Assembly: GCA_964596015.1 (NCBI GenBank)
Contig: CAZQSB010000002.1
Coordinates: 61,199 to 125,198, forward strand
Source: WJMD01 sp964596015
GTDB lineage: Bacteria > Joyebacterota > Joyebacteria > Joyebacterales > Joyebacteraceae
Length of the DNA: 64,000 bases
Direction of reading: 5' to 3'
The notes below the pieces were generated by a model that had not been told where the DNA came from, searched no databases, and was given only the letters and a program-made list of their open reading frames with translations. Each line of letters begins with the position of its first letter. The stretch's first letter is position 1. A program made the position numbers and the translations under genes. Positions 7,713 through 16,802 of this stretch are shown one piece after another.

Positions 7713-9499
7713 CCTCTCAGTCCCTCCCGGCGCCTGATCTCCTCGGCGCGCCGTCTGGCTTCGCCCGTCAGGAAGTTCGACGGAAGCGTCTCGATGAGCG
7801 TCACGTACTCCGCGAGCGCGTCGCCCGGCCGGCCCAGATCGCGATGGAGGATCGCGCCGCGGCGCATCAGCGCCTCCGCGCGCGTGGCCAGCGTCCGCTC
7901 CTCCGCGGCCGCCTCGGCGTAGGTCTCGAGCGCTTCCTCATATCGTCCGGACGCTTCGCGGATCTCGCCGAGCAGCATGAGACCTTCCGACGCGACCGGC
8001 TGGGTTCCGGCGGCCTCGACGAGCGTCTCGAGCCGCGCTTCGGCTTCCTCATGCCGCCCCGACAGCATCGCGGCGTGCGCCCCGGCCAGGTGCCGCAGCG
8101 GCGCGAGCTCGTTCGTCTCCTGCGCGTCCGAGACGACCAGCATCAGACGGAGCGCGTCGTTGACGAGCTCGCCGGCGGGGTTCTCCTCGACCAGAGCCCG
8201 CAGCTCCTCGAGCGTCCTCTCGGCGTCGAGCCCGAGGAACGCGATGTACCCCAGATAGTAGCGCGCGCGGTGACGCGTCTCGTCCCGGGGGTTCTCACTG
8301 AGAAGCGACGCCGCCCGCTCGGACGCTTCGTCGAGCCTTCCGAGTGCGAGCAGCGCGTCGATGCGGAGAACGTGGAGCCGCTCCCTGACGGAGCGGCCGC
8401 GGAGCTTCGCGTCCTCGGGAACCCGGTCGAGCGTCGCAATGGCGCCGGAGGGGTCGTGGAGCTCCTCGAGCTCGATCTCGGCCTTCTCAAGCAGGGCATC
8501 GCCGCGGATGGGGTGTTCCGACACGTTCTCGGCGAGACGGTCGAGTTCATCCACGGCCTCATCGGGACGACCAACGTCGACCAGAAGTCGGGCCGCGTAG
8601 ATGCCGGCCGCGCCCGCGTTCGCCGAGCCGGCATGGCGCTCGACCACCAACCTGTACGCGTCGCGCGCTCTGCCCGGCAGCCCTTCGTCCCGCAGAATCT
8701 CGGCGAACTCCATGAGGATACGCCCCTGCGCTCCGGCGCGGTCGTCCGCGACGAGAAAGGCCTCGAGCGCGACATCCGGCGACCCCAGCGCCAGCAGCAC
8801 GCTGCCCGCGAGCGTCAGTTCACCGGGCGTCGTCCCGGCCGAGTCGAGCGCCTCGTCCATTCTGCGGCGGACCAACCCCTCGTCGGCGCCGTTGTCGAGC
8901 ATCTGCTCGACACGGTTCGCGGCCCACTGGTCCATCCCGGGGTGCTCACGCGCGGTCGCGAAGCACTCCTCGAGGGCCTTCTCATGCTCCCCCAGAACCG
9001 TGTAGAGCTGCGCCAGCTCCTCCGCGAAGAACGCGGGATTGCCCGAGACCCTTCTTCCCTCCTGGTAGACCTCGACCGCCCGCTCATACATCCTGTACCG
9101 GACCTCGAGCGCGCCGACCTCGGCGTAGCGGACCACATCGGCCCGCCCCTTCCTCGCCCGTTCGAGCCAGATGGCATGCGCGCGGTCGAACTCCGCGAGC
9201 CGCGCGTACGTCTCTCCGAGCTCCATCATGACGCGGTCGTCGTCGGGGGTCCGGCTGAGCTGCGACTCGAGCAGCGGGACGAGTCGCTCCTCCTCGAGAT
9301 CGGCGGCCTTGTAGGTCTGGACCAGCGCCCACAAGACGCGGGTGTTGTCGGGGTACCGCCGGTAGAGCCCCTCCGACAGGCGGATTGCCTCCTCGATGTC
9401 GCCCATGACGAGCGCCTGCCGGGCGATGGCGAGTTCGGCGGCGACGGCGTCGGCGCGGTCGGGCAGCCTGGCGGCCAGGAGAAAAACCAGACGCCTCAT
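7709..9499 (-). CDS. Tetratricopeptide-repeat protein
   Basis: 596 residues, alpha-helical throughout with many degenerate TPR units (for example AIRLSEGLYRRYPDN, ERAVEVYQEGRRVSG, KALEECFATAREHPG, RALVEENPAGELVNDAL). The N-terminus MRRLVFLLAARLP is short and weakly signal-like, so location is uncertain, although the neighbours argue for the periplasm. The gene overlaps both neighbours by 4 bp (DUF4175 upstream, GATase-like downstream), which indicates translational coupling. TPR proteins act as scaffolds, and TPR genes commonly accompany MoxR/BatA/DUF4175 clusters. I infer a scaffold role in the same complex. No enzymatic domain is visible. Confidence 0.85.
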   Translation of the reverse strand: MRRLVFLLAARLPDRADAVAAELAIARQALVMGDIEEAIRLSEGLYRRYPDNTRVLWALVQTYKAADLEEERLVPLLESQLSRTPDDDRVMMELGETYARLAEFDRAHAIWLERARKGRADVVRYAEVGALEVRYRMYERAVEVYQEGRRVSGNPAFFAEELAQLYTVLGEHEKALEECFATAREHPGMDQWAANRVEQMLDNGADEGLVRRRMDEALDSAGTTPGELTLAGSVLLALGSPDVALEAFLVADDRAGAQGRILMEFAEILRDEGLPGRARDAYRLVVERHAGSANAGAAGIYAARLLVDVGRPDEAVDELDRLAENVSEHPIRGDALLEKAEIELEELHDPSGAIATLDRVPEDAKLRGRSVRERLHVLRIDALLALGRLDEASERAASLLSENPRDETRHRARYYLGYIAFLGLDAERTLEELRALVEENPAGELVNDALRLMLVVSDAQETNELAPLRHLAGAHAAMLSGRHEEAEARLETLVEAAGTQPVASEGLMLLGEIREASGRYEEALETYAEAAAEERTLATRAEALMRRGAILHRDLGRPGDALAEYVTLIETLPSNFLTGEARRRAEEIRRREGLRG

Positions 9500-12400
9500 G
9501 GCGACACCTCCCCGCCGATCGCGCCGTCATCTGAGAGCGACTCGAAGTAGGCCCGGATGAGCTCACGGTACTCGGACGGGTACTCCTGCTGCATCGCCCG
9601 GAGCAGGTCCTCGCGGAGTTCCTCGGAGCCGCGCTCCAGCTCGTCAGGCAGGGCGCCGGGCGCCTCCCGCGTGTACTCCTCGCCGGTCTCGGACCGTCGA
9701 CGCCTCGTGTAGTCGCGCCGCCTGAGCGAGCGCTGCGCGTCGAGAAGGCGAGAGAGGATCCGCTTCTGGCGGTCGATGGTCTCCTGCGACGCGCCGGTGC
9801 GCTCCATCTCCTCGAGGGTCTTCTGCATCTCGTCGGCCGTGTCGTCGAGGCTGCCGAGGACCTCCTCGCGGTCGCCGAACTCCTGGGCCAGGCGGCGCGC
9901 CTCGTCCCCCAGCCGTTCCTGCTGAGCGCGCATGTCGGCGAGCTGTCGCTGGATGTCGCTGCTCATGCCCGACTGCTCGCTTCTTCGATGAAGCTCCTCG
10001 GTCATCTGGTTCAGCTGCGACTGGTTTTGAGCCATCTGACGGAGCTGCTGCATCAGCTGCTGCATCGCGCCGCCTCCGCCGGAGGAGCTCTGCGACTCCT
10101 TCGAGGTCAGGAGCGCGACGACGAGCGAGTTGACGCGGCCGAGCGCCTCCTCGGCCTCCCGCCGGCCGGCCTGCGTTCCGCCGTCGGCGATCTGCGAGGC
10201 GGCGCGCATCATGTGCATCTCGACGACGCCGAACGCGCGATAAAGACCGGGGTCGATCGTGAACGAGTCGTCCGTCTGCCGGAACATGCGGTCGGCGATC
10301 TTCGACATCGAGGCCGCCAGGTCTGTCTCCTTCGCGACCAGCTCGACGAGCTCGTCCCTCGGGATGCGGCGGCGGTCGGTGACCGACGAGAGGATCTCCT
10401 CCTGCTCGGTCGAAACGCCCAGAAGCTCGTCGATCGCGCGCAGCGTCGCCTCGCGGTCGCGCTGGTTCAGGCTGCACGCCGCGCCGCCCTGGCAGGAGGA
10501 GAGCTTCGTGAAGAGGCTCTTGAGGTTGTCGGACGCCGACTGACACTGCGGACCCGCCTCCTGAGGCCGGGATTCGGACAGGCTCTTCCGGGCCTGCTCC
10601 ATCTTCTCGAGCGTCGCCGCGTCGTCGAGGGCCTCGGTCGCCTCCCGCATGTCGTTCGACGTGTCCTCGTCGACCGCCTCCATGTCGGCGATGGCCTTCT
10701 CGAGGTCCTTCCTGAGGGCCTCGGTCTCTTCCGTGATCTCCCGCTGCTCCGAGGCCAACGCGTCGCACTGCTCGCCGGAGGGCGTGTTCCGCGCCTCCTC
10801 GGCAACCCGCTCTTCCCTGGCGGAGAGCTCCTCGGCGCGGTTCGCGGCGTCGGCCAGCTGCTGCTCCGCCTTGACGCGCTTCAGGAGGTTCAACGTCTGC
10901 TCGAGACGGCGCCGGTAGTCCTCCTGGGACACCGACATCTCGTTCATCGAGCGGCTGACCTCCTCCGGGTCGAGGTCGGCCATGGCCTGGCGGATCTGCT
11001 CCATCAGCTCGCGCATCTCGTCTGTCGCGACCTCGTCCAGGATCTCGGAGATCTCCTGCACCTTCTCGAGCGTCTCGAGGGTGACCCGGTCGGTCTCGCT
11101 CATTCTCTCTCCGAGACGCTCCACCCTCTCGGCCATCTCCTCCGCGCGCTCCGCGACGTCCTCCTGCTTCTCGAGCGCCGCCTCGACCTCGTCCTGCCGC
11201 TGCCAGTCGAGTTCGGGGTCGCTGCGGATCTCGTTCCGGATCTCATCCAGCTCGTCGCTCACCTCGGCCTGGTCCTCGACCAGCTCGTCCAGCTCCTCGA
11301 CGATCGCGTCCTCTTCGCCCGTGACCTCCGCGTACATCTCGGCCATGGTCGGGAAGCGGACGATGTAGCGCTCGCTCCGCGCCGTCTTCGGGCCGGTGAC
11401 CGCGTCGTTGTCGACGACCTCCGCGAAGTAGATGAGAACGGAACCGGGGAGAATGCCGGTTTCCGAGAGGTCCCAGGTCGTGCGCGCGGCGACCTCCCGG
11501 CCGCCGTCGCTGCTGAGCGGGACCACGCCCTCCTCCGCCACGCCGTCGACTGCGTAACGGATCCTGAGGTCCGCCACGCCGTAGTCGTCGATGGCCGTGA
11601 CGCCGACGTCGAGCAGCATCTCGTCGGGGATCTCGACGTCCCGGCCGGGCTCGACGATGCTGACGAGCGGACGCTCGTCGGCTATCGCCGCGATGGAGTA
11701 CTCCGGCGGTCTGAGGTTCTCGAGGCCCTCGGCGTCGACCAGCTCGACGGTGTACGTGTCGCTGGAACGAACCGTTATCGCCCCGTCGAATGAAGCCGGA
11801 CCGGCGCGAGAGAGCTCGACGCGACGACCGCCGCCGAAGACGAGCGCGGCGCTCGCGAGAGGCTTGCTCGCCTTCACGCCGATCGTCACGCGGGTGCCGG
11901 CCAGCGCCGTGATGTCGCCGTTGTTCTCATCGACGGTCCGCGGCATGAGATTGCTGTAGTCGGGGAAGTCGTACTCGAGACGGACCCCGGAGACGAAGGG
12001 GCGCTCCATGACCGACACGCCGAACTCGGGACTCCGAGCGTCCCCGGCGTGGACGGAGTAGGAGAGCGGCTCGCGCACGTCCTGAAGGGACGCGTGGAAC
12101 CGTTCACCGGAACGCGTCATCACGCGCTCGGACGGGTCCTCATCGCTCTCCGCGCTCACGAGCACGGGCGTCCCGTCGTAAGGTCCGGTCACCGTCGCCG
12201 AGACCCGCAGGTTCTCTCCCGCGATGAGCGTCGTGTCTCCTGGGGACACGCTGATCGCGACCCGGGGCGGTTCCACCCTCGTCCACGGTCTTCCCAGCCG
12301 GCCGAGCGCGGCCACGCCCGACGGACCGGTCGCGGCCACCGCCGCGACCGACGCGGCGAGGACGATGAGAAGCGTCAGCGAGCGCCTGCGCAGCCCCTTC

Positions 12401-12846
12401 ACGGTCGCCGCGTCTCTGAGATCCCTTCCCAGCACGAGCTCACACGCCTCGTCGATGAGGGCGTCGATGAGTTCGACGGAGTATCCGTGTCGGCCCGCTC
12501 CCCGCTTCGCCCAGAGTCCGGCGGCGGCCCGCAACCGTTCGCGGAGTTCAGGGTGCTTCGCCTCGATGCGCGCGGCGATCTCCTGCGGGCCGAACCTCCT
12601 GGTCAGCGGCCCGCCGACCTTGAGCGCGAGTCCGACCGCGAGACCGGCGAGAAGCGCGGTCGCGAGCGCGATGCGCATCCCGGGCGCCATGGGGAGGAGC
12701 GCGTCGATGACGACGAGACCCGCCGCGGCCGCGAGCGCGTACGACAGAACCTCCACAAGACCGGAGAGCGACTGCCGGGCCCGCCACCGCGCGCCCACCC
12801 TCGCGATGCGTCTCAGTATCTCGTTGTAGTTCCTGTCGGTCGACAC
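9496..12846 (-). CDS. DUF4175-family membrane protein with long coiled coil
   Basis: 1116 residues from a GTG at 12846 (AGAGG just upstream). The frame is open further upstream to 13680, but that stretch runs antiparallel-in-frame through the DUF4159 gene and is rejected. Transmembrane segments lie near residues 32-52, 56-78 and 155-175. An exported region of Ig-like sandwiches follows, with the DUF4175 signature EYDFPDYSNLMPRT ... DITALAGTRVTI. Residues from about 520 to the end are mostly charged coiled coil rich in Glu, Gln and Arg, including a GGGG linker and the runs MQQLMQQLRQMAQNQ and RRRDYTRRRRSE. DUF4175 proteins are of unknown function but recur with DUF4159, TPR and MoxR/DUF58/BatA genes. 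The C-terminal coiled coil may mediate assembly; this is inference. Confidence 0.8.
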   Translation of the reverse strand: MSTDRNYNEILRRIARVGARWRARQSLSGLVEVLSYALAAAAGLVVIDALLPMAPGMRIALATALLAGLAVGLALKVGGPLTRRFGPQEIAARIEAKHPELRERLRAAAGLWAKRGAGRHGYSVELIDALIDEACELVLGRDLRDAATVKGLRRRSLTLLIVLAASVAAVAATGPSGVAALGRLGRPWTRVEPPRVAISVSPGDTTLIAGENLRVSATVTGPYDGTPVLVSAESDEDPSERVMTRSGERFHASLQDVREPLSYSVHAGDARSPEFGVSVMERPFVSGVRLEYDFPDYSNLMPRTVDENNGDITALAGTRVTIGVKASKPLASAALVFGGGRRVELSRAGPASFDGAITVRSSDTYTVELVDAEGLENLRPPEYSIAAIADERPLVSIVEPGRDVEIPDEMLLDVGVTAIDDYGVADLRIRYAVDGVAEEGVVPLSSDGGREVAARTTWDLSETGILPGSVLIYFAEVVDNDAVTGPKTARSERYIVRFPTMAEMYAEVTGEEDAIVEELDELVEDQAEVSDELDEIRNEIRSDPELDWQRQDEVEAALEKQEDVAERAEEMAERVERLGERMSETDRVTLETLEKVQEISEILDEVATDEMRELMEQIRQAMADLDPEEVSRSMNEMSVSQEDYRRRLEQTLNLLKRVKAEQQLADAANRAEELSAREERVAEEARNTPSGEQCDALASEQREITEETEALRKDLEKAIADMEAVDEDTSNDMREATEALDDAATLEKMEQARKSLSESRPQEAGPQCQSASDNLKSLFTKLSSCQGGAACSLNQRDREATLRAIDELLGVSTEQEEILSSVTDRRRIPRDELVELVAKETDLAASMSKIADRMFRQTDDSFTIDPGLYRAFGVVEMHMMRAASQIADGGTQAGRREAEEALGRVNSLVVALLTSKESQSSSGGGGAMQQLMQQLRQMAQNQSQLNQMTEELHRRSEQSGMSSDIQRQLADMRAQQERLGDEARRLAQEFGDREEVLGSLDDTADEMQKTLEEMERTGASQETIDRQKRILSRLLDAQRSLRRRDYTRRRRSETGEEYTREAPGALPDELERGSEELREDLLRAMQQEYPSEYRELIRAYFESLSDDGAIGGEVSP

Positions 12847-12932
12847 GATGCCTCTTTGTTGAAACCGAGCGGCCGTTCCCTGTCGAGCGTCCCGGCCGCT
12901 GTCATTACCGCCGGGGCGCAGGTTCGGCCGCC

Positions 12933-13604
12933 TCAGTGTGTGAGTGCGTGGACGACGACGTTCACGCCCATCCGGAGCGCCGCCTCGCGCTTCTCCGGCG
13001 GGTCGCCGTGGACCTCGGCGTCCTCCATCCCGTCGCCGATGTCGGTGTTGAAGCTGTAGAACACGGCCAGCCTTCCATCGAGATAGATGCCGTAGCCGTG
13101 GGGAGGTCCGCCGTCGTGCTCGTGGATCTTGGGCAATCCGTTCGGGAAATCGAACTCGGAAGAGTAGATGTCGTGGTCGAACGGCAGCTCGACCAGCGGC
13201 TCGTCCGGGAAGACCTTCCCGATCGCTTCCCTGAACGACCTGTCCATGCCGTAGTTGTCGTCGGCCCACATGAAGCCGCCCCGCTCGAAGTAGCGCCGGA
13301 GATTGGCCGCCTCCTCGTCGTCGAAGACGACCCTGCCGTGCCCTGTCATGTAGATGAACGGGTGGAGGAACAGCTCGTCGCTCGCGGGCGAGACCGTCGC
13401 CGCCCGCGCCGCCGTCTCGATGTCGGTCCGCTCCCTGACGGCGGAAAGCAGGTTCGGAAGCGCCGTCGGATCGGCGTACCAGTCGCCCCCGCCTCGGTAC
13501 TTGAGCTGCGCGACGGTGAAGACGTCGCCGGCCGCCTGCGCGGTCACGGAGACGACCATCATCGAAAGCGCGGCGAGCACGGCGATGGAGGCGGCTCTCG
13601 TCAT
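12933..13604 (-). CDS. DUF4159-family exported protein
   Basis: 223 residues from an ATG at 13604 with an excellent GGAAGGAG site 5 nt upstream. A signal peptide spans about residues 1-25 (ending QAAG). The mature protein starts with FTVAQLKYRGGGDWYAD, the hallmark opening of DUF4159. It continues with LFLHPFIYMTGHG, LRRYFERGGFMWADDNYG and FDHDIYSSEFDFPNGLP. These are GATase1-like Rossmann elements also found at the end of some BatA-like proteins. It is the first gene of the DUF4159 - DUF4175 - TPR - GATase operon, downstream of a recognisable promoter. Biochemical function is unknown; the fold assignment is from family knowledge. Confidence 0.88.
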   Translation of the reverse strand: MTRAASIAVLAALSMMVVSVTAQAAGDVFTVAQLKYRGGGDWYADPTALPNLLSAVRERTDIETAARAATVSPASDELFLHPFIYMTGHGRVVFDDEEAANLRRYFERGGFMWADDNYGMDRSFREAIGKVFPDEPLVELPFDHDIYSSEFDFPNGLPKIHEHDGGPPHGYGIYLDGRLAVFYSFNTDIGDGMEDAEVHGDPPEKREAALRMGVNVVVHALTH

Positions 13605-13724
13605 GACGGCTCCTTCCGTGAGATGTGCGCAGCTGTGCGCCGGGGCTTCCCCACACGCCCCGGCACAGGTCACACGTCATGTGACGCGCCGGAGACCCGG
13701 GGCGTTCAAACGTCCGTTCTCTTC

Positions 13725-13752
13725 ATTCTAGTCCCCGGGGAGAGACGTTCAA
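13725..13752 (-). promoter_or_regulatory. Promoter for the DUF4159-DUF4175-TPR operon
   Basis: Minus-strand -35 TTGAAC (13747-13752), 16-bp spacer, -10 TAGAAT (13725-13730). It lies about 120 bp upstream of the DUF4159 start and directly beside the 13759-13870 repeat block. Confidence 0.5.
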
Positions 13753-13758
13753 GGCCCG

Positions 13759-13870
13759 CGGTCCGACCGGCGCAGCTTAAGAGGGCGTTGCGGTCCGGCC
13801 GGCGCAGCTTAAGAGGGCGTTACGGCCCGGCCGGCGCAGCTTAAAAGCGGGCGTTGCGTCCCGGCCGGCG
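13759..13870. repeat. Tandem repeat, 32-34 bp unit, about 3.4 copies
   Basis: Units at 13759-13790, 13791-13822 and 13823-13856, plus a partial unit at 13857-13870. Each contains CCGGCGCAGCTTAA. The first two units differ at only two positions (A/G in CCGACC versus CCGGCC, and the final base). The repeat lies between the secF stem-loop and the DUF4159 promoter. Confidence 0.9.
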
Positions 13871-13884
13871 AGGCCCCCAAACGA

Positions 13885-13911
13885 ACGCGGCGCCCGCGAG
13901 GGACGCCGCGT
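13885..13911 (-). terminator. Probable secDF terminator
   Basis: Perfect 8-bp stem ACGCGGCG / CGCCGCGT with an 11-nt loop, followed on the minus strand by TCGTTT. It is 30 bp past the secF stop. Confidence 0.5.
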
Positions 13912-13940
13912 CGACAGGCTCGATGGGTGACGGGGCCGCT

Positions 13941-14846
13941 CTACCGGCTCTTCCGCCGTCTCCTTTCCTGCGCGATCTCCCACTCGACGACGAGCGGACT
14001 CGCCACGTAGATGGACGAGTAGGTTCCGATGATGACGCCCACCATGAGCGCGAAGGCGAAGTCCCGGATGACCTCCCCGCCGAAGATGAAGAGGGCCAGA
14101 ACGACCAGAAGCGTCGTCACGGACGTCACGAGGGTCCGCGAGAGCGACTCGTTCAGGCTCGTGTTCACGATGTCGACGAAGCTTCGCCCGTAGAGCTTGC
14201 GCTTGTCCTCGCGGATCCGGTCGTAGATGACGATGGTGTCGTTCAGCGAGTAGCCGACGATGGTCAGGAGCGCCGCGACGACCGGAAGCGTGATCTCGAA
14301 TCCGGTCATGGAGAAGATGCCGAGCGTGATGAGCACGTCGTGTACCAGCGCCGCCACAGCGCCCACTGCGAAGCGGAACTCGAACCGGATCGAGATGTAG
14401 ATAAGGATGCCGATGAGCGCGTAGAGAATGGCCTGGGAAGCCTTCGACTGCAGCTCCTTCCCGACCTTCGGCCCGACGAGCTCCTCCCGCCTGACGTCCG
14501 CGTGGTTGTCGGGGTTCTCGCGGTTCAAGGCTTCGATGATCTCGGTGGTGAGATCGGCGTTCTCGCCCTCGCCGACGCGGATGATCGCTTCGCGGTCGCC
14601 GCCGAAGTGCTGGATCTCGGCGTCGCCGTGACCCATGTCGGCCAGCGTTTCGCGAATCCGCTCGGCGTCGATCGGTTTCTCGAAGCGCACCTGAAGCAGG
14701 ATGCCGCCCTGGAAGTCGATGCCGAGCTTCGGACCGCCCTGAACGACGAGCGAGACGACGCCCGCCGCGATCAGCACGAGCGAGAAGATGAAGGCGGCCC
14801 GCCTGTGCCCGAGGAAGTTGATGTGGGTGTCCTTGACAAACTCCAT
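13941..14846 (-). CDS. secF: Protein translocase subunit SecF
   Basis: 301 residues from an ATG at 14846 behind AAGGAGG. SecF is the inner-membrane partner of SecD; the pair uses the proton gradient to pull exported proteins through SecYEG on the periplasmic side. Visible family features are an N-terminal TM followed by GIDFQGGILLQVRF, the periplasmic P1-like loop, and the five-TM C-terminal half. That half contains LVHDVLITLGIF, VAALLTIVGYSLNDTIVIYD and RIREDKRKL, with TSVTTLLVVLALFIFGG near the end. Length is normal for a separate SecF. It lies 50 bp downstream of secD in the same transcript and is followed by a stem-loop. Confidence 0.97.
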   Translation of the reverse strand: MEFVKDTHINFLGHRRAAFIFSLVLIAAGVVSLVVQGGPKLGIDFQGGILLQVRFEKPIDAERIRETLADMGHGDAEIQHFGGDREAIIRVGEGENADLTTEIIEALNRENPDNHADVRREELVGPKVGKELQSKASQAILYALIGILIYISIRFEFRFAVGAVAALVHDVLITLGIFSMTGFEITLPVVAALLTIVGYSLNDTIVIYDRIREDKRKLYGRSFVDIVNTSLNESLSRTLVTSVTTLLVVLALFIFGGEVIRDFAFALMVGVIIGTYSSIYVASPLVVEWEIAQERRRRKSR

Positions 14847-14896
14847 CGTGCCTCCTTGCGCCGCGACCCGGGCCACGTCTGGGCCCGGCGGCCGGG

Positions 14897-16540
14897 CTAG
14901 ATACTCAGGCGCTTCACGTTCCGGCTCAAGGTCACGAGGTCGAACACGACGCGGGTCGCCACGATCGCCGTGAACATGCTGGCGAGAATGCCGAGCGAGA
15001 GCGTGACCGCGAATCCCTTCACCGGCCCCGTGCCGAACTGAAGGAGCACGGCCGCCGCGATCAGCGTCGTGACGTTTGCGTCGAGGATCGTCGTGAAGGC
15101 CCGCTCGTAGCCGTCCCTGATGGCGGCGCGGACCGTCTTCTGGTTGCGGATCTCCTCGCGGATGCGCTCAAAGATGAGCACGTTGGCGTCGACCGCCATG
15201 CCGATGGTCAGAATGATGCCCGCGAGACCCGGCAGCGTCAGCGCCGGTTTCGGGCTCACCGGGAGCGACGACATGAGGGCGACCACGACGAGGATGTTCA
15301 TCGCGAGCGCGCCGATGGCGACGAGGCCCGAGGCGCGGTAGTAGACGACCATGAACAGGATGACCAGGATGCCGCCCATGAGCATCGCCTGGACGCCCAG
15401 CGTGATCGAATCGCGTCCCAGCGATGGACCCACCGTCCGCTCTTCGACCACCGTCATCGGAGCCGGCAGGCGGCCGGCCCGGAGAACGATGGCCAGATCG
15501 CTCGCCTGCGCGTCGGTGAAGGTGCCCGTGATCGAGGCCGGCGTTCCGGCGGGGATCCTGTCGCGGATGACCGGAGCCGACTGCACAACGCCGTCGAGGA
15601 CCATCGCCAGATACTCGCCGACGTGCTCGCCGGTGTAGTCGGCGAAGATGCGGCCGCCGCTCCGGGAAAGCCGGAGCTGGACGCCCGGCGAGTTCGGATA
15701 GTCGGGGTCGAGGCCCGGACGGACCTCAGCGGATACCACGACCGAGCCGGTCATGATCGGCTCGTCCTCGAGGATGTAGAACGCCCGGTACTCCTGACCG
15801 TCCTGCATGGTCCGCGTCTCGTTGTCCCACGAGAGCCTGTAGCGCGGCTCGCCCGGCCGGCCTTCCCTCTGCGGAAGCACCTCGGCGAGGTCGATCCTGT
15901 CGAGCTGCTCCTTCACCCAGGGCACGTCCTCCTCGGCGAAGTACGGGACGTCGCCCGGCACGATCGCCTTCGCGGTGATAGGACGCTCGCGCGCGGCGCG
16001 CTCCGCCTCGGAGAGGATGAGCTCGTCCTCCTGCTCATCGAGCTCGCCGCGAGCTCTCATGGTGTCGACCAGCGCCCGGTCGATGGCCCGGAAAACGAGA
16101 TCGTACACGTCCGGTGTCGCGACGGGCAGGAACTCGAGAAGGGCCGTGCGACCGATGAGCCGCTTGGCCCGCTGCTCGTCCTGGAGGCCGGGCAGCTGCA
16201 CGATGATCCGGTTGTCGCCCTCGCGCTGGATGGACGGCTCGGCCACGCCGAACTCGTCGATGCGGTTGTTGATGACCTCGAGGGCGCGCTCCATCACGTC
16301 CCTGGCCTCGTCGGCCGGCAACCCTTCCTTGTCCACCTCCAGCACGAGGTGCATCCCGCCCTTGAGGTCGAGACCGAGCCTGAGAGACCTGGATTCGAGT
16401 TCGGTCACTTCCTCGGCCGGCATCGCGGCCTTCTGCTCTTCGTCGAGCGACAGGTATCGGAAGGTGTACGACGCCCGCCACGCCGACAGAACAAGGACGA
16501 GGAGAACGAGCAGTACCTTCCACCGCAGGTTCGACGTCAT
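14897..16540 (-). CDS. secD: Protein translocase subunit SecD
   Basis: 547 residues from an ATG at 16540 behind GGAGG at 6-nt spacing. There is an N-terminal TM (about residues 8-24), then the signature SLRLGLDLKGGMHLVLEVD. The large periplasmic domain carries NNRIDEFGVAEPSIQREG and IIVQLPGL. The C-terminal six-TM region contains LGVQAMLMGGILVILFM, LPGLAGIILTIGMAVDANVL, IFERIREE and TTLIAAAVLLQFGTGPVKGFA. The predicted role is energised protein export together with SecF. The periplasmic head is enlarged by an acidic insertion around residues 150-240. It is transcribed from a strong promoter about 85 bp upstream. Confidence 0.97.
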   Translation of the reverse strand: MTSNLRWKVLLVLLVLVLSAWRASYTFRYLSLDEEQKAAMPAEEVTELESRSLRLGLDLKGGMHLVLEVDKEGLPADEARDVMERALEVINNRIDEFGVAEPSIQREGDNRIIVQLPGLQDEQRAKRLIGRTALLEFLPVATPDVYDLVFRAIDRALVDTMRARGELDEQEDELILSEAERAARERPITAKAIVPGDVPYFAEEDVPWVKEQLDRIDLAEVLPQREGRPGEPRYRLSWDNETRTMQDGQEYRAFYILEDEPIMTGSVVVSAEVRPGLDPDYPNSPGVQLRLSRSGGRIFADYTGEHVGEYLAMVLDGVVQSAPVIRDRIPAGTPASITGTFTDAQASDLAIVLRAGRLPAPMTVVEERTVGPSLGRDSITLGVQAMLMGGILVILFMVVYYRASGLVAIGALAMNILVVVALMSSLPVSPKPALTLPGLAGIILTIGMAVDANVLIFERIREEIRNQKTVRAAIRDGYERAFTTILDANVTTLIAAAVLLQFGTGPVKGFAVTLSLGILASMFTAIVATRVVFDLVTLSRNVKRLSI

Positions 16541-16623
16541 GAACTACCTCCGCGGGACTGCCACGGGCCCGGGCCGCTCGTGCGCCCGGAGAAGCTCGAT
16601 GTGCGTATCAGACATAACACCCG

Positions 16624-16653
16624 ATGATAGCGTCTTTCCTCCCCATCGGTCAA
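16624..16653 (-). promoter_or_regulatory. Promoter for secD-secF
   Basis: Minus-strand -35 TTGACC (16648-16653), 18-bp spacer, -10 TATCAT (16624-16629). This is the same architecture as the promoters at 2547 and 29412. Confidence 0.7.
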
Positions 16654-16802
16654 CGGGAAAGCCGTCGACGAGGCGCTTTCCCCTTGCCCTTGCGGCGGGT
16701 GTGGGCCTACCCTCGAGGCACCATGATGGGTTCCGGTGGATCCCCGAACGACGCGGGTCCCGGGGGCAACGGCCGTTTCTGGCAGACGGGAGCGAGGGCA
16801 GC

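Larger units (their letters stand above)
13605..13940 (-). other. 336-bp intergenic region between secF and the DUF4159 gene
   Basis: No gene is visible here. Going from secF it holds a stem-loop at the secF end, then a 32-bp tandem repeat, then a promoter for the DUF4159 operon, then a leader of about 120 nt. The leader contains GC-rich inverted segments around 13620-13690 (GCCGGGGCGTGTGGGGAAGC with a nearby CCCCGGC) but no riboswitch that I recognise. Confidence 0.6.

Noticed and set aside
12847..13680. Upstream extension of the DUF4175 frame across the DUF4159 gene.
   Set aside because: DUF4159 on the same strand in another frame has a signal peptide, a strong ribosome binding site and family motifs; the extension has none.
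13759..13870. A CRISPR array.
   Set aside because: The units are contiguous with no variable spacers, and no cas gene is present.
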